Positions 54,607 to 63,432 of a stretch of 64,000 nt of DNA are shown piece by piece (positions within the stretch are counted from its first letter, which is position 1; the number at the start of each line of letters is the position of its first letter). The stretch comes from Haloglomus irregulare. Its GTDB lineage: Archaea > Halobacteriota > Halobacteria > Halobacteriales > Haloarculaceae. A model generated the notes under the pieces. That model saw only the letters and a list, made by a program, of their open reading frames with translations, was not told the DNA's origin and did no database searches. A program made the position numbers and the translations under genes. Location: positions 55,908 through 119,907 of the forward strand of contig NZ_QMDX01000011.1 in the NCBI RefSeq assembly GCF_007421925.1, written 5' to 3'.

Positions 54607-56775
54607 TCAGTCGGACCGGCCGGTCAGGTCGGCGAGTCCGTCGCGGACACGGTCGCGCTGGTGGGCCAGCGCGCCGACCGCGCCGGCGGCCGTCCCGAGC
54701 ACCAGCCCGTTCGGCTGGCCGACCACGTAGACCGTCCGGCTGCTATCGGCGAGGGTAACCCAGCTATCGCCGCCGTCGGCGCTGGCCTGGACCGGACCGA
54801 AGCTACCGTTGCCGCCCTCGTCGGGCGCCTCGGCGAAGTACCGTAACGAGTCGCCCGCCGAGGCCCCGTCGAACTCGACGTACGTCTCGCCGCCGTCGAC
54901 CACCTCCGTCCCGTCGCCCTCGCCGGCGACCGCCCAGCCGTCGGGGAGTCGGTCGCGTAGCAGGACGTCCGAGTCCGCGAACGTCACGTCGAGTTCGATA
55001 CCGTTGGTTCCACCGGGCCGGAACACCGGCGGGTCACCGCTCCGCTCGACGCCCACGATGGGGTCGGCGCCGCCGAGGGGGATGTCCTCGTGGCGCATCG
55101 CGTGGACGCCCTGGTTGATGTCCGCAGCGAAGGTGACGCCGTTGGACTCGACGGCACCCCAGATGTTCGGTGTGACGGCGCTGAGCCCCTCCATCGTGGA
55201 CTCGCGGGGGACGCCCTTGTCCGGACGGGTCCAGCCGCGCTCCTCCAGCTTCCAGCCGGCGCTACCGTTCTCGTTGCTGTTGTCCCGGCCCTGCTGGCTC
55301 CCGCTATTCGGGGGGATGATCCGGAGGTACCGAAGCCCACCGTGGTAGTGGGCCTGGTGGACCCAGAAGCTCTCCGAACCGGTCCTCGGGTCGACGTGCT
55401 TGGCGACATCGGAGTTGTGAGGGGACAGCTCGAAGTTGTCGAACTCGGTATCGTCCTTGCCGTCGATCTCCGCGGCGTCCTGCCAGGTCCAGTCGTCCAG
55501 CAGTTCGATATCGGTGACTGTGGCCTCCTCTCCCTCGGGGTTCGTCCCGTCCTCGGGGTCGACGTGGTCGTAGATGCCGTTCGCGTCGGCGATGAGGACC
55601 GAGCCCGTGCTGTACGGGTTCCGCTTGTCATCGACCGGGTCACCGTCACCGGAGCCGTCGCGGTCGTTGCTCGGCTCCTCGTGGCTCGCGACCAGCACCC
55701 GGTTCCCGTCGATGAGGTCCGGCGCCGGGGTCGTGAAGTGGGCCTGCCGCATCGGGAAGTGGCCGATCTGTTCCAGCGCCGTCGGGTCGGAGGCGTCCAG
55801 CACCCGGACGCCGGCGTTCCAGTACGCGACGTAGACGGTCGGTCGGCCGGTGACGGGGTCGTCCTGGACCTCCACGTCGTGGCAGTAGAAGTCCAGCCCG
55901 CCGGTCGGCGTGACGTCGCCCTGAGCGTTGTTGTGCCCCTCGCCGTCGGGCGTCACCGTCCAGCGGTTGACCTGCGTGAGCGTCCCCGGCTGGCGGTCGA
56001 ACCGGAAGACGTTGACCCCGGCCGTGCCGAAGTTGATGTCCTTGCAGGCGAAGACGTAGTCCGTCCCGTCGATGCGGTGGTGGAACAGGTTGTGGATGCC
56101 CGTGTTGAAGTAGTCGGCCGAGTCGACCAGCTGTGGGTTGTACGGGTCCAAGACGTCGATGGCGAGCACGCCGCCGGAGTTGGTCCCGGAGGTGCCGCTG
56201 TCGTTCGGGTCGTAGCCCGGGCCGGTCGGCGTCTCGTCGAACAGCGCGGTGATGGGTTGCGTGCCGACGAAGACGTAGTTCCCGTCGCCGGAGAGCTTCA
56301 GGTCCATGTACGCGGTCGCGGCGTTCGTGTTCCGGAAGAAGGAGACGACACTCATCTCCGCGTTGTCGACCTCCGCCTCCGTCTTCGCGTTGTTGTACGC
56401 GCTGATGTCGACGACGGCCATCCCCCGCCCCTCGCTGTCGCCGCGGGAGGAGAACATCCCGATGTAGGCGAAGTCGCCGTGCGTTCGAATCTCCGTGACG
56501 GCGCCCTCGTGGGGGTTGTTCGCCCGCCCGCTTCGCCCGGATTCGGTCCCGAGGCCGCCGAGGCTGTGGTAGCCCGCGTTGCGGACATCGCCGCCGCTGG
56601 TCTCGCCGACCTGCGCCGGTTTGCGGTTGTCACTCGTCTGTGTGGTGCTCGTGCTGTCCCACTCGTGGGCGCTCGCCCCCCCCCATCGCACCGACGCCGA
56701 GCGCGCCCGCCGCTCCTTTCAGTATCGTCCGCCGTGTCGCGTCCAACAGCTCCGTCTCGTCAGTCCCTGGCATGA
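54607..56775 (-). CDS. exported LVIVD-repeat beta-propeller protein, frameshift in signal peptide
   Basis: A secreted beta-propeller of about 720 residues. Repeats such as GMAVVDISAYN, GVLAIDVLDPYNPQLVD and VRVLDASDPTALEQIGHFP mark LVIVD-type blades. The true start is the ATG at 56775, giving TAT signal TRRTILKGAAGALGVGAMGG. A run of nine C on the plus strand (56676-56684) then shifts the frame, and the body continues in the frame of ASAHEWDSTSTTQ. One base fewer would restore the gene, so this is a sequencing error or phase variation. The C-terminus has a hydrophobic segment (VVGQPNGLVLGTAAGAVG). Function unknown. Confidence 0.75.
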
Positions 56776-56962
56776 CGTACTCCGGACCATCGAACCTGAT
56801 TCAAAGGGCGTTCTGACAACTCCGTCCAAACGGGCAGCGTCAGTTGGCAGGCGCCCGGCTCACGGTGGTGTGCCAGGACACACCACAGGCTCGGTGAGGT
56901 CGTGACCGGACAACCGGCACACGGCGCCGGAATCGATACCGCTGAGGGACCCACAGCGTGAC

Positions 56963-57617
56963 GTGGCGGTCTGGGACCCCGGCGATCAGTTAGCTCGCGA
57001 GCACGGGCGGCTCGCGCGGGCGATGACGGACGAGCGCGTTCTCACGACCGGGGCACGCGGGTTCGCGCGCCGGCATGCCGACCGTCCGCACAAGCCGACG
57101 CTCGTGTTCTCCGCGATGTGGCACCGCCGCGACGAGTCGCGTGAGGCAGGCCACGGGGTCGACTATCGCCGAGCCGAGGCGTTCACGGGGGCGCTGGACG
57201 CCCGTTGCGACGAACCGATCGTGGTGGGCTCACCATCGCACGGCACCGGGGACCGCCTCGGTGAGCGCGGCGGGGAGCCAGTGGGTGGCGAGTGGAACCA
57301 CGACGACGAGAGCCGCCAGTGCCCCGGGAGCGACTACGAGCCGCCGGACCCGTCCCGCTACGAGCCGGGCGGGACGGCCCGGGAGGTGCCGGACTGTGAG
57401 GCCGAGGAGTTCGACGGCGCATACGACACCGAACCGAGGGGGTCTGCCCGTTCAACGCGCGCTACCGGGACGTCCTCGGTCGAAACGAGGACCACTCGGG
57501 TCGAACCACCGGATGGGGCTGCTCTACTCACAGTTGGACGAGAAGGACGCCGAGGGGCGCGAGCTCATCCACGAGCGGGCCGCGGAGATCCGGGCGAGGC
57601 CGAGCAGGGTGAGCTGT
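56963..57617 (+). pseudogene. photolyase-related (FeS-BCP/DPRP family) gene with internal deletions
   Basis: The first part reads DPGDQLAREHGRLAR, ARGFARRHADRPHKPTLVFS and HGVDYRRAEAFTGALDA, matching the N-terminal domain of deoxyribodipyrimidine photolyase-related proteins (expected LGDQL, HKxxLVFSAMRH, DYRRAE). GGEWNHDDESR and DYEPPDPSRYEP are the next conserved block. It then jumps, with a frame change, to the C-terminal block GVCPFNARYRDVLGRNEDH, followed in another frame by RMGLLYSQLDEKDAEGREL and ERAAEIRA. The FAD-binding core, over 200 codons, is gone. The same frame runs on antisense to the next gene and must not be read as a protein. Confidence 0.7.
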
Positions 57618-57640
57618 GGGCCCCCCCTTCACCGACCGAC

Positions 57641-58354
57641 TTACGCCAGCGCCTCCAGTCGGTCCTCCGCCGCGAGCAGCGCCGTCTCGTCGCCGTCCAC
57701 GAGATACCGGTACAGCTCCCGAGCGGCCGCGACCAGTCGCTCCGCGTCCGTCGTCGGGATGTCGCCGTCGAGGGCCCGGGCGCGCTTGCAGTGGGTGTCG
57801 AACGGCCCGAGCACCCCGTCCGCGCCCGGGTCCGGATGCTCGTCGAGGTACTGCCGGAGGTCGCTCCGGTACTCGTCGACGGCGGTCGCGTACGCCAGCC
57901 CGCGCGCCGCCGCGAGCGACGACGGCACCGTCTCCGGGTCCGGCCGGTCGCCGACGTCGCCCTGGAGCAGCGCGAGCAGGTAGAACTCCTCGGCCTCGTC
58001 GACGGCGCGGGTTCGGGACAGCTCGCCGCCGACATGGCGCAGTTCCATCGCCGTCAGGTAGCGGTCGTCCAGCGGCTGGAGTTCGCCGGCCTCGATGAAG
58101 CCGTAGCCGCGGGCGAACTCGCGAGCGATCTCGGCCGCGCGCTCGGCGACCCGGCGGAGCGACTCCCCCGCCTCCAGCTCCTCGCGGGCCGGCGTCAGGT
58201 CCAGCGTCCGCGGGCTGGCCGTGTGGAGCGTCCGCTCGTCCTCGACGCCCACTGACCGCAGGCTGCCACACGACGGGCACTCGACGCTCCCGGTCTCGTA
58301 GTAGGCCCAGCGGGTGCCACAGTCCTTGCACTCGCGGTCGCCGCGGATCTTCAT
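57641..58354 (-). CDS. zinc-ribbon protein (DUF7117-like)
   Basis: A conserved haloarchaeal protein of 237 residues. The N-terminal zinc ribbon is RECKDCGTRWAYYETGSVEC followed by PSCG (two CxxC pairs, residues 9-31). The rest is all-helical and acidic (LREELEAGESLRRVAERAAE-like helices), without known catalytic motifs. The ATG at 58354 starts MKIRGDREC; the upstream frame is not conserved-looking. It is transcribed convergently toward the photolyase-related remnant. Confidence 0.8.
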   Translation of the reverse strand: MKIRGDRECKDCGTRWAYYETGSVECPSCGSLRSVGVEDERTLHTASPRTLDLTPAREELEAGESLRRVAERAAEIAREFARGYGFIEAGELQPLDDRYLTAMELRHVGGELSRTRAVDEAEEFYLLALLQGDVGDRPDPETVPSSLAAARGLAYATAVDEYRSDLRQYLDEHPDPGADGVLGPFDTHCKRARALDGDIPTTDAERLVAAARELYRYLVDGDETALLAAEDRLEALA

Positions 58355-58614
58355 GCCGGACGAACGGCGGGCGGGGACAAAAACGCGGCGTGGCCCCCCC
58401 ACCCCGTGCCTGCCGGGCCGGACCCGGCCACCCGACCACTCCCCGACCGACCGTCCGAGGGGGGTCGGCGAGGTGGAGGTAGTACCGCCCGGAAGCCACA
58501 GTCTTCAGTAGGTTCCCGGTAGACGTGTACGTATCACCCATACATCACCGTGCATGCGGCCCGGAGCGTCGCCGGCCACTCGACCGACCGTCGCGGAGGT
58601 CGCCGGCTGAGCAC

Positions 58615-60030
58615 ATGCCATCCGTCTCGAACGTCCTCCTGGTCACCGTCGATTCGCTCCGGGCCGACGCGACCGCCCCGTACGCCGACCGCCACACGCC
58701 GGTCATCTCGGAGCTGGCCGAGCGTGGCACCGTCTTCGAGCACGCCTTCGCGACCGGCAACTGGACGCCGTTCTCCTTCCCGTCGATACTGGCCTCCCGG
58801 CCGGTGTTCGCCGACACGGGGCGGATCGGTATCGACGGGTCGCCCTCGTTGGCGGCGACGCTCTCGGGGGCCGGGGTCGCAACGGGCGGGTTCAACGCCG
58901 CGAACGGGTTCCTCACCGATCACTGGGGCTACGACGACGGGTTCGAGGCGTTCGACTCGTTCATCACGGAGGTCGGGCCGGGGGTCTACAGCCAGTACCT
59001 CGCCCAGCACCCGACGGTCGAGGCGTGGCTCCAGCTGGCAGCCTCACCCTTCCGCCGCGCCACCGCCCGGCTCCGCGGTGACTCCAACGACAAGCCGTTC
59101 CTGGACACCTCGCGGCTCTTCGAGGTGGAACGGGCCGCCACCTCGTTCATCGAGACCCGGTCGGAGCCGTTCTTCCTCTGGGTCCACTACATGGACGCCC
59201 ACACGCCGTACGTGCCGGCGCCGCGCTACATCCGGGAGGTGTCCGGGGACGTCGTCGGCACCCACCGGATGCTGCTGGCCCACGCCCGGACCGGACTGGG
59301 ACTGACGGTCAGCGACGAGACCCTGGCGGATCTCCGGATGCTCTACCAGGGGGGCGTCCGCCAGGTCGACGCCAGCGTCGGGCGGCTGCTCGACACGCTG
59401 GCTGCCGAGGGCATCGCCGACGACACCGCCGTGCTCCTGGCGGGCGACCACGGCGAGGAGTTCAGCGACCACGGCCACCTCGCGCACTACCCGAAGCTGT
59501 ACGACGACCTCATCCGGGTGCCGCTCATCGTGGACGTGCCGGGCGCCGACGCACATCGGGTCGGGCGCCAGGTCGGGTTGGACGCCATCCCGCCCACGAT
59601 CGCGGCGCTACTCAGCGTCGACGCACCCGCGACCTGGCAGGGACACGACCTGGTCCCGGCCGTCGTGGGCGACGAGCCGCCGCCGGACGAGCCCGTGGTC
59701 TCGGTCGCCGTCCGGGGCGAGGAGGTGACCTCACAGCCGATCCCCCGGTCGCTGGCCGACGGCGACCTGCTCGTCAGCGTCCGTGACGCCACGTGGACCT
59801 ACATCGAGAACGTCGACACCGGCGCGACGGAGCTCTACCACCGACCCTCCGACCCGGGACAGACGCGGGACCGCTCGACCGACCCGACGCCGGAACAGCG
59901 GGCGGTCATGGACCGGTTCGGACGCATCGCCACCGACCACGCCGACACCCTTCGCGACGAGGAGGTGACGGACGCCGGGACGGTCGACGACGACCTCGGG
60001 GCCCGGCTCGAGGCGCTCGGATACCGCTGA
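58615..60030 (+). CDS. sulfatase-family protein
   Basis: An alkaline phosphatase/sulfatase-type hydrolase of 471 residues: NVLLVTVDSLRADATAPY (first metal strand), the probable nucleophile region ATGNWTPFSFPSILASRP, HYMDAHTPYVPAPRYIRE and LAGDHGEEFSDHGHLAHYP (second metal site). It ends LEALGYR like the protein at 38344. The strict Cys-x-Pro-x-Arg sulfatase motif is absent, as in many haloarchaeal relatives. Its TGA overlaps the GtrA start (TGATG), linking it to a membrane protein of surface-glycan type. No signal peptide seen; the ATG at 58615 is preferred to that at 58525. Confidence 0.9.
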   Translation: MPSVSNVLLVTVDSLRADATAPYADRHTPVISELAERGTVFEHAFATGNWTPFSFPSILASRPVFADTGRIGIDGSPSLAATLSGAGVATGGFNAANGFLTDHWGYDDGFEAFDSFITEVGPGVYSQYLAQHPTVEAWLQLAASPFRRATARLRGDSNDKPFLDTSRLFEVERAATSFIETRSEPFFLWVHYMDAHTPYVPAPRYIREVSGDVVGTHRMLLAHARTGLGLTVSDETLADLRMLYQGGVRQVDASVGRLLDTLAAEGIADDTAVLLAGDHGEEFSDHGHLAHYPKLYDDLIRVPLIVDVPGADAHRVGRQVGLDAIPPTIAALLSVDAPATWQGHDLVPAVVGDEPPPDEPVVSVAVRGEEVTSQPIPRSLADGDLLVSVRDATWTYIENVDTGATELYHRPSDPGQTRDRSTDPTPEQRAVMDRFGRIATDHADTLRDEEVTDAGTVDDDLGARLEALGYR

Positions 60031-60464
60031 TGCTCCGGAACGCCCTGCGGCGGTTCATCGACGGCCAGCGGTCGACCCGGATGCGACGGTTCATCACCGT
60101 CGGGGCGATCGCGGCCGGCCTCCAGATGGTGCTGCTGTGGCTGTTCGTCGACACCGGCGGGCTGGACTACCGCGTCGGCGCGGTTATCGCTATCGAGATC
60201 ACCATCGTCTTCCAGTACGTCCTCAACAACGCGTGGACGTTCCACCTCGTCAGCAACACGGGGATGGACGCGTTCCTGGCGGGGCTGGTCAGGACGAACC
60301 TCGTCCGGGGGTCCGCCATCCCCATCCAGATCGGGGTCCTCTACGGCCTCGTCGAATGGGGGGACCTCCTCTACCTGCTCGCGAACGCCGTCGCCATCGG
60401 TATCAGTGGAGTCTACCGGTACCTGCTCGACACGCGATGGACATGGGGCGCCGACGTGTTCTGA
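60030..60464 (+). CDS. GtrA-family membrane protein
   Basis: A GtrA-like protein of 144 residues with four membrane helices and the motif VLNNAWTFH (family pattern FxxNxxWTF) plus RYLLDTRWTWG at the C-terminus. GtrA proteins are thought to flip polyprenyl-phosphate-linked sugars in surface-glycan synthesis. Start and upstream stop overlap as TGATG, so it is coupled to the sulfatase-like gene. Confidence 0.9.
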   Translation: MLRNALRRFIDGQRSTRMRRFITVGAIAAGLQMVLLWLFVDTGGLDYRVGAVIAIEITIVFQYVLNNAWTFHLVSNTGMDAFLAGLVRTNLVRGSAIPIQIGVLYGLVEWGDLLYLLANAVAIGISGVYRYLLDTRWTWGADVF

Positions 60465-60489
60465 CGCCCACACCCGCGACGCGGCGGCC

Positions 60490-60684
60490 TCAGCGGCGAA
60501 CGGAGCCGTCGGCAGTGGCCTCGTCGGCGGCGTCGAGTATCTCCTCGGCGATGCGGCGCGCCTCGGCCGGCGTGTACTTGGTGCGGTCGCCGAACGCCTG
60601 CTGGATGTCGACGTATCCACCCGATTTCTCCACGAAGATGGCGGCGCGGTGTTCGATAGAGCGCGGTTGGTCGGCTTTCGACAT
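60490..60684 (-). CDS. small conserved haloarchaeal protein
   Basis: A charged soluble protein of 64 residues: MSKADQPRSIEHRAAIFVEK, then YVDIQQAFGDRTKYTPAEAR and a C-terminal helix. It has no Cys and no membrane segment. The ATG at 60684 is preferred to that at 60714. It is transcribed convergently toward gtrA. Function unknown. Confidence 0.7.
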   Translation of the reverse strand: MSKADQPRSIEHRAAIFVEKSGGYVDIQQAFGDRTKYTPAEARRIAEEILDAADEATADGSVRR

Positions 60685-61104
60685 ACTATCGGTATGACCG
60701 TCCAACCTTGTCAAACTTTCCCAGGTCGTATCGCCGGTGTCGGTCGAGACACCGGCCCGGGCGGGCGACCCGCGCGCCGGTAGCGGCCCGCACCTGCCGA
60801 GATGGCGACCGGACCCGTGGCGACGGAGTCGCAGCCGGCCCGGACCACGGTCGCTGCGCGGTACGCACTCACCTGGACTCGTTCGTGTGGTACGTCCTCC
60901 CGGTCGACCACCCCCACCGGCACCGGACGGTCACGCGCCGCGGCCGCGGCTGCAGCCCAGGTCCCCGCCTCGGACGGATTGTGGTCCGTGACCGACGGAC
61001 GGGGGAGGAGGTGGTTCCCACGGGAAGCCCGGACCGGTCGGTGGCGGTCGACTGTACCGTCCGAGGAGTCCCGTCGCTCGCCGGGAAGGGCCGGGGAAGT
61101 GGAG
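60685..61104. other. intergenic region downstream of tRNA-Glu
   Basis: No supportable gene; frames on both strands are Arg/Pro/Ser-rich shadows. Unlike the Lys and Arg loci, no copy of the tRNA 3' tail is present here. Confidence 0.5.
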
Positions 61105-61214
61105 TGCTCCGGCAGGGATTTGAACCCTGGTCGTCGGCTGTCCCCATCGCCGCCGGCGTCACGGCGGGGCGATACGAAAGGCCAACATGATTGGCCGGAC
61201 TACACCACCGGAGC
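61105..61214 (-). tRNA. tRNA-Glu (TTC) with a 35-nt intron
   Basis: Acceptor GCTCCGG/CCGGAGC, anticodon stem TTGGC/GCCGA, loop CTTTCG(intron)A giving anticodon TTC, T-arm CAGGGTTCAAATCCCTG and discriminator A. Removing 61140-61174 leaves a normal 75-nt tRNA. CCA is not encoded. Confidence 0.93.
61140..61174 (-). other. archaeal tRNA intron at position 37/38
   Basis: A 35-nt intron just after G37. Its ends form a canonical bulge-helix-bulge: the anticodon stem, a 3-nt bulge AC^A at the 3' site, a 4-bp helix of CTTT with GGGG (three G-U pairs), a 3-nt bulge CG^T at the 5' site, then helix ATCG/CGAT. The intron interior folds as CCGCCG/CGGCGG. Cut sites fall between bulge positions 2 and 3, as the splicing endonuclease requires. 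Confidence 0.88.
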
Positions 61215-61276
61215 GCACTCGTGCGTTCCGTGCACGGGGATAAAACGGATTCGGTTCGACGCCCGCCCGTGTCGCC

Positions 61277-63247
61277 CTACTTGCCCTCGAACTCCGGTTC
61301 CTCGTCGCCCATGAAGGCCGTGATGCCCGTCATGAGGTCGTCCGTGTTGATGAGGTGGCCGAACGCCTGGCTCTCCAGTTCGAGGCCGGCCTCGCGGTCG
61401 TGGAGGCCCCGCAGCATCGCGCGCTTCGTGAGCTGCTGGGAGATGGGCGGCCCGCCGGCGAGCTTCGCGGCCCACTCGTGGGCCTTCTGCTCGAACTCGT
61501 CGTTCTCGACGACCTCGTTGACGAGGCCGTAGTCGGCCATCGTCTCGGCGTCGAAGCGGTCGGCGGTGAAGACGACCTCCTTGGCGCGACCGAGCCCGAT
61601 GATGTCCTTCAGGCGCTGGGTCCCCCCCCAGCCCGGCAGGAGGCCGAGGCTGTGCTCCGGGAGCCCCATCTCGGAGCGCTCGGAGGCGACGCGGATGTCA
61701 CAGCACATCGACAGCTCCAGGCCGCCGCCGAGCGCGAACCCGTCGATGCCGGCGACGACCGGCATCGGCGACTCCTCGAACTCGCCGAAGACCTCCTGAC
61801 CCTTCTGCGAGAGGCCGATGGCGGAGATGGGGTCGGCGTTCGACGCCATCCCGCTCACGTCCGCGCCCGCGGAGAACGCGCGGTCGCCCTTGCCCGTGAT
61901 GAGGACCGCGCGGACCGCCTCGTCGTCCTCGAGGACCGAGAGGGCATCCGAGAGGTCATCGAGCATCTGCGGGTTGACCGTGTTCATGCGTGCCTCGCGG
62001 TCGAGGACGATCTGCCCGACCATGTCGCCGGGGTACCGGAGTTCGACGGTCTCGAACTCCTCGGCGGTGTCCGCCTCGTCGGCGTCGTGGAAGCCGCCGG
62101 CCTCGGCGGCCTCGCGGAGGCCGTCGCTGACCGCGTAGCGCGGGTGGCCGCTCGTCTCGTGCTTCTCGTCGAGGTGCTCGACCAGCGTCTCCAGGCCGGC
62201 CGCGTCGGCCATCTTCGCGGGGCCCTCGGGGTAGCCGGCGCCCAGCATCACGGCCTGGTCGATGTCGCGGGGGGTAGAGACGTCGTCGCCGACGAGGTTC
62301 CCGACCTCGTTGGCCATGACGGCGAGCAGCCGGTGTTCGATCTCCTCGGTGCCGGCGTCGACCGGGATGTCGACGCCCTCGCCGCCCTCGTAGTCGTAGA
62401 AGCCCTCGCCGGTCTTCTTGCCGTGCTTCTCGGCCTCGACGGTCTCCTCGAGGAACGGCGCCGGCTCGTAGGCCTCGCCCAGCACGTCGTTCATGTACTC
62501 GAGGACGTGGTAGGTGACGTCGTTGCCGACCTGGTCGCCCAGCTCGAAGGCGCCCATCGGGAGGCCGATGTCGAACTTCGTGGTGGAGTCGACCTCCTTG
62601 ACCGTGGCCTCGTCCGCCGAAACCATCCAGCAGGCCTCGTTCATCAGCGGGACGAGGATGCGGTTGACGATGAAGCCAGGCGAGTCCTTGCGGACCCGGA
62701 CTGGGGTCTTGCCGAACGCCTCGGCCAGCTCCTCGGTCGCGTCCAGCGTCGCCTCGTCGGTGTGGCCGCCGGAGATGACCTCGACCAGCTGCATCCGGAC
62801 CGGCGGGTTGAAGAAGTGCATCCCGCAGAACCCCGCGGGGCGCTCGGTCTCCTCGGAGAGGTCCGTGATGGAGAGCGAGGAGGTGTTCGAGGCGATGATG
62901 GCCCCCTCCGGGAGATGCTGCTCCACGTCGCTGTAGACGTCCCGTTTTATCTCCATCTTCTCCGGGACCGCCTCGATGACGAAGTCGGCCTCGCCGACGG
63001 CGGCCTCGATATCGACGTACGGCTCGACCCGGTCGGTGGCGGCGTCGGCCTCGTCCTGGGAGATCTGGTCCTTGTCGGCGAGCTTCTCGAGCGACCACTC
63101 GATCTGCTCGTAGCCGTTCTGGACGAACTCCTCCTTGATGTCCCGCAGGTTCACGTCGTAGCCCGCGAGGGCCGCGACCTCCGCGATACCGTGGCCCATA
63201 CTCCCCGCGCCGAGCACGGCGATGGTCTCGATTTCGTCGAACTCCAT
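61277..63247 (-). CDS. 3-hydroxyacyl-CoA dehydrogenase/enoyl-CoA hydratase fusion
   Basis: A bifunctional beta-oxidation enzyme of 656 residues with reversed order relative to bacterial FadB. The NAD-binding hydroxyacyl-CoA dehydrogenase comes first (VLGAGSMGHGIAEVAAL at 10, catalytic HFFNPPVRMQLVEV), then its C-terminal domain (GFIVNRILVPLMNEAC), then the crotonase domain (about 405-656) with oxyanion-hole segments AFSAGADVSGM and GIDGFALGGGLELSMCCD and Glu-containing LPEHSLGLLPGWGGTQRL. The ATG at 63247 gives MEFDEIETIAVLG. It diverges from an acyl-CoA dehydrogenase gene, so the two cover three successive steps of fatty-acid oxidation. Confidence 0.95.
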   Translation of the reverse strand: MEFDEIETIAVLGAGSMGHGIAEVAALAGYDVNLRDIKEEFVQNGYEQIEWSLEKLADKDQISQDEADAATDRVEPYVDIEAAVGEADFVIEAVPEKMEIKRDVYSDVEQHLPEGAIIASNTSSLSITDLSEETERPAGFCGMHFFNPPVRMQLVEVISGGHTDEATLDATEELAEAFGKTPVRVRKDSPGFIVNRILVPLMNEACWMVSADEATVKEVDSTTKFDIGLPMGAFELGDQVGNDVTYHVLEYMNDVLGEAYEPAPFLEETVEAEKHGKKTGEGFYDYEGGEGVDIPVDAGTEEIEHRLLAVMANEVGNLVGDDVSTPRDIDQAVMLGAGYPEGPAKMADAAGLETLVEHLDEKHETSGHPRYAVSDGLREAAEAGGFHDADEADTAEEFETVELRYPGDMVGQIVLDREARMNTVNPQMLDDLSDALSVLEDDEAVRAVLITGKGDRAFSAGADVSGMASNADPISAIGLSQKGQEVFGEFEESPMPVVAGIDGFALGGGLELSMCCDIRVASERSEMGLPEHSLGLLPGWGGTQRLKDIIGLGRAKEVVFTADRFDAETMADYGLVNEVVENDEFEQKAHEWAAKLAGGPPISQQLTKRAMLRGLHDREAGLELESQAFGHLINTDDLMTGITAFMGDEEPEFEGK

Positions 63248-63402
63248 GACAGTTACCTGGTTCCGCGGCGCCCGCTTCAACGTTCCTTTTCCACGACCCT
63301 TGAGTTGAGCCGCTCTTGTGAGGCCCGGGTTATAGCTGAACCCCGCCGTTCACGCCCGCTACCACCACTCGTGTGGAGTGTGTGGCAACCGCACTCGATG
63401 GC

Positions 63403-63408
63403 TTTAAG
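63403..63408 (+). promoter_or_regulatory. box A of the acyl-CoA dehydrogenase gene
   Basis: TTTAAG about 28 nt before the ATG at 63433. Confidence 0.55.
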
Positions 63409-63432
63409 CTCCTGTGCTCCTCGTGGAAACCC

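Noticed and set aside
56963..58255. 430-codon open frame read as one protein
   Set aside because: Only the first part is coding-like (photolyase-related remnant); the rest is antisense to the zinc-ribbon gene at 57641.
60708..61190. Plus-strand frame ending inside tRNA-Glu
   Set aside because: Arg/Pro-rich, no family resemblance, and it overlaps the tRNA.
61277..63247. Frameshift suspected at an eight-C run near 61622
   Set aside because: The crotonase motif LLPGWGGTQRL reads through in frame, so the run is not disruptive.
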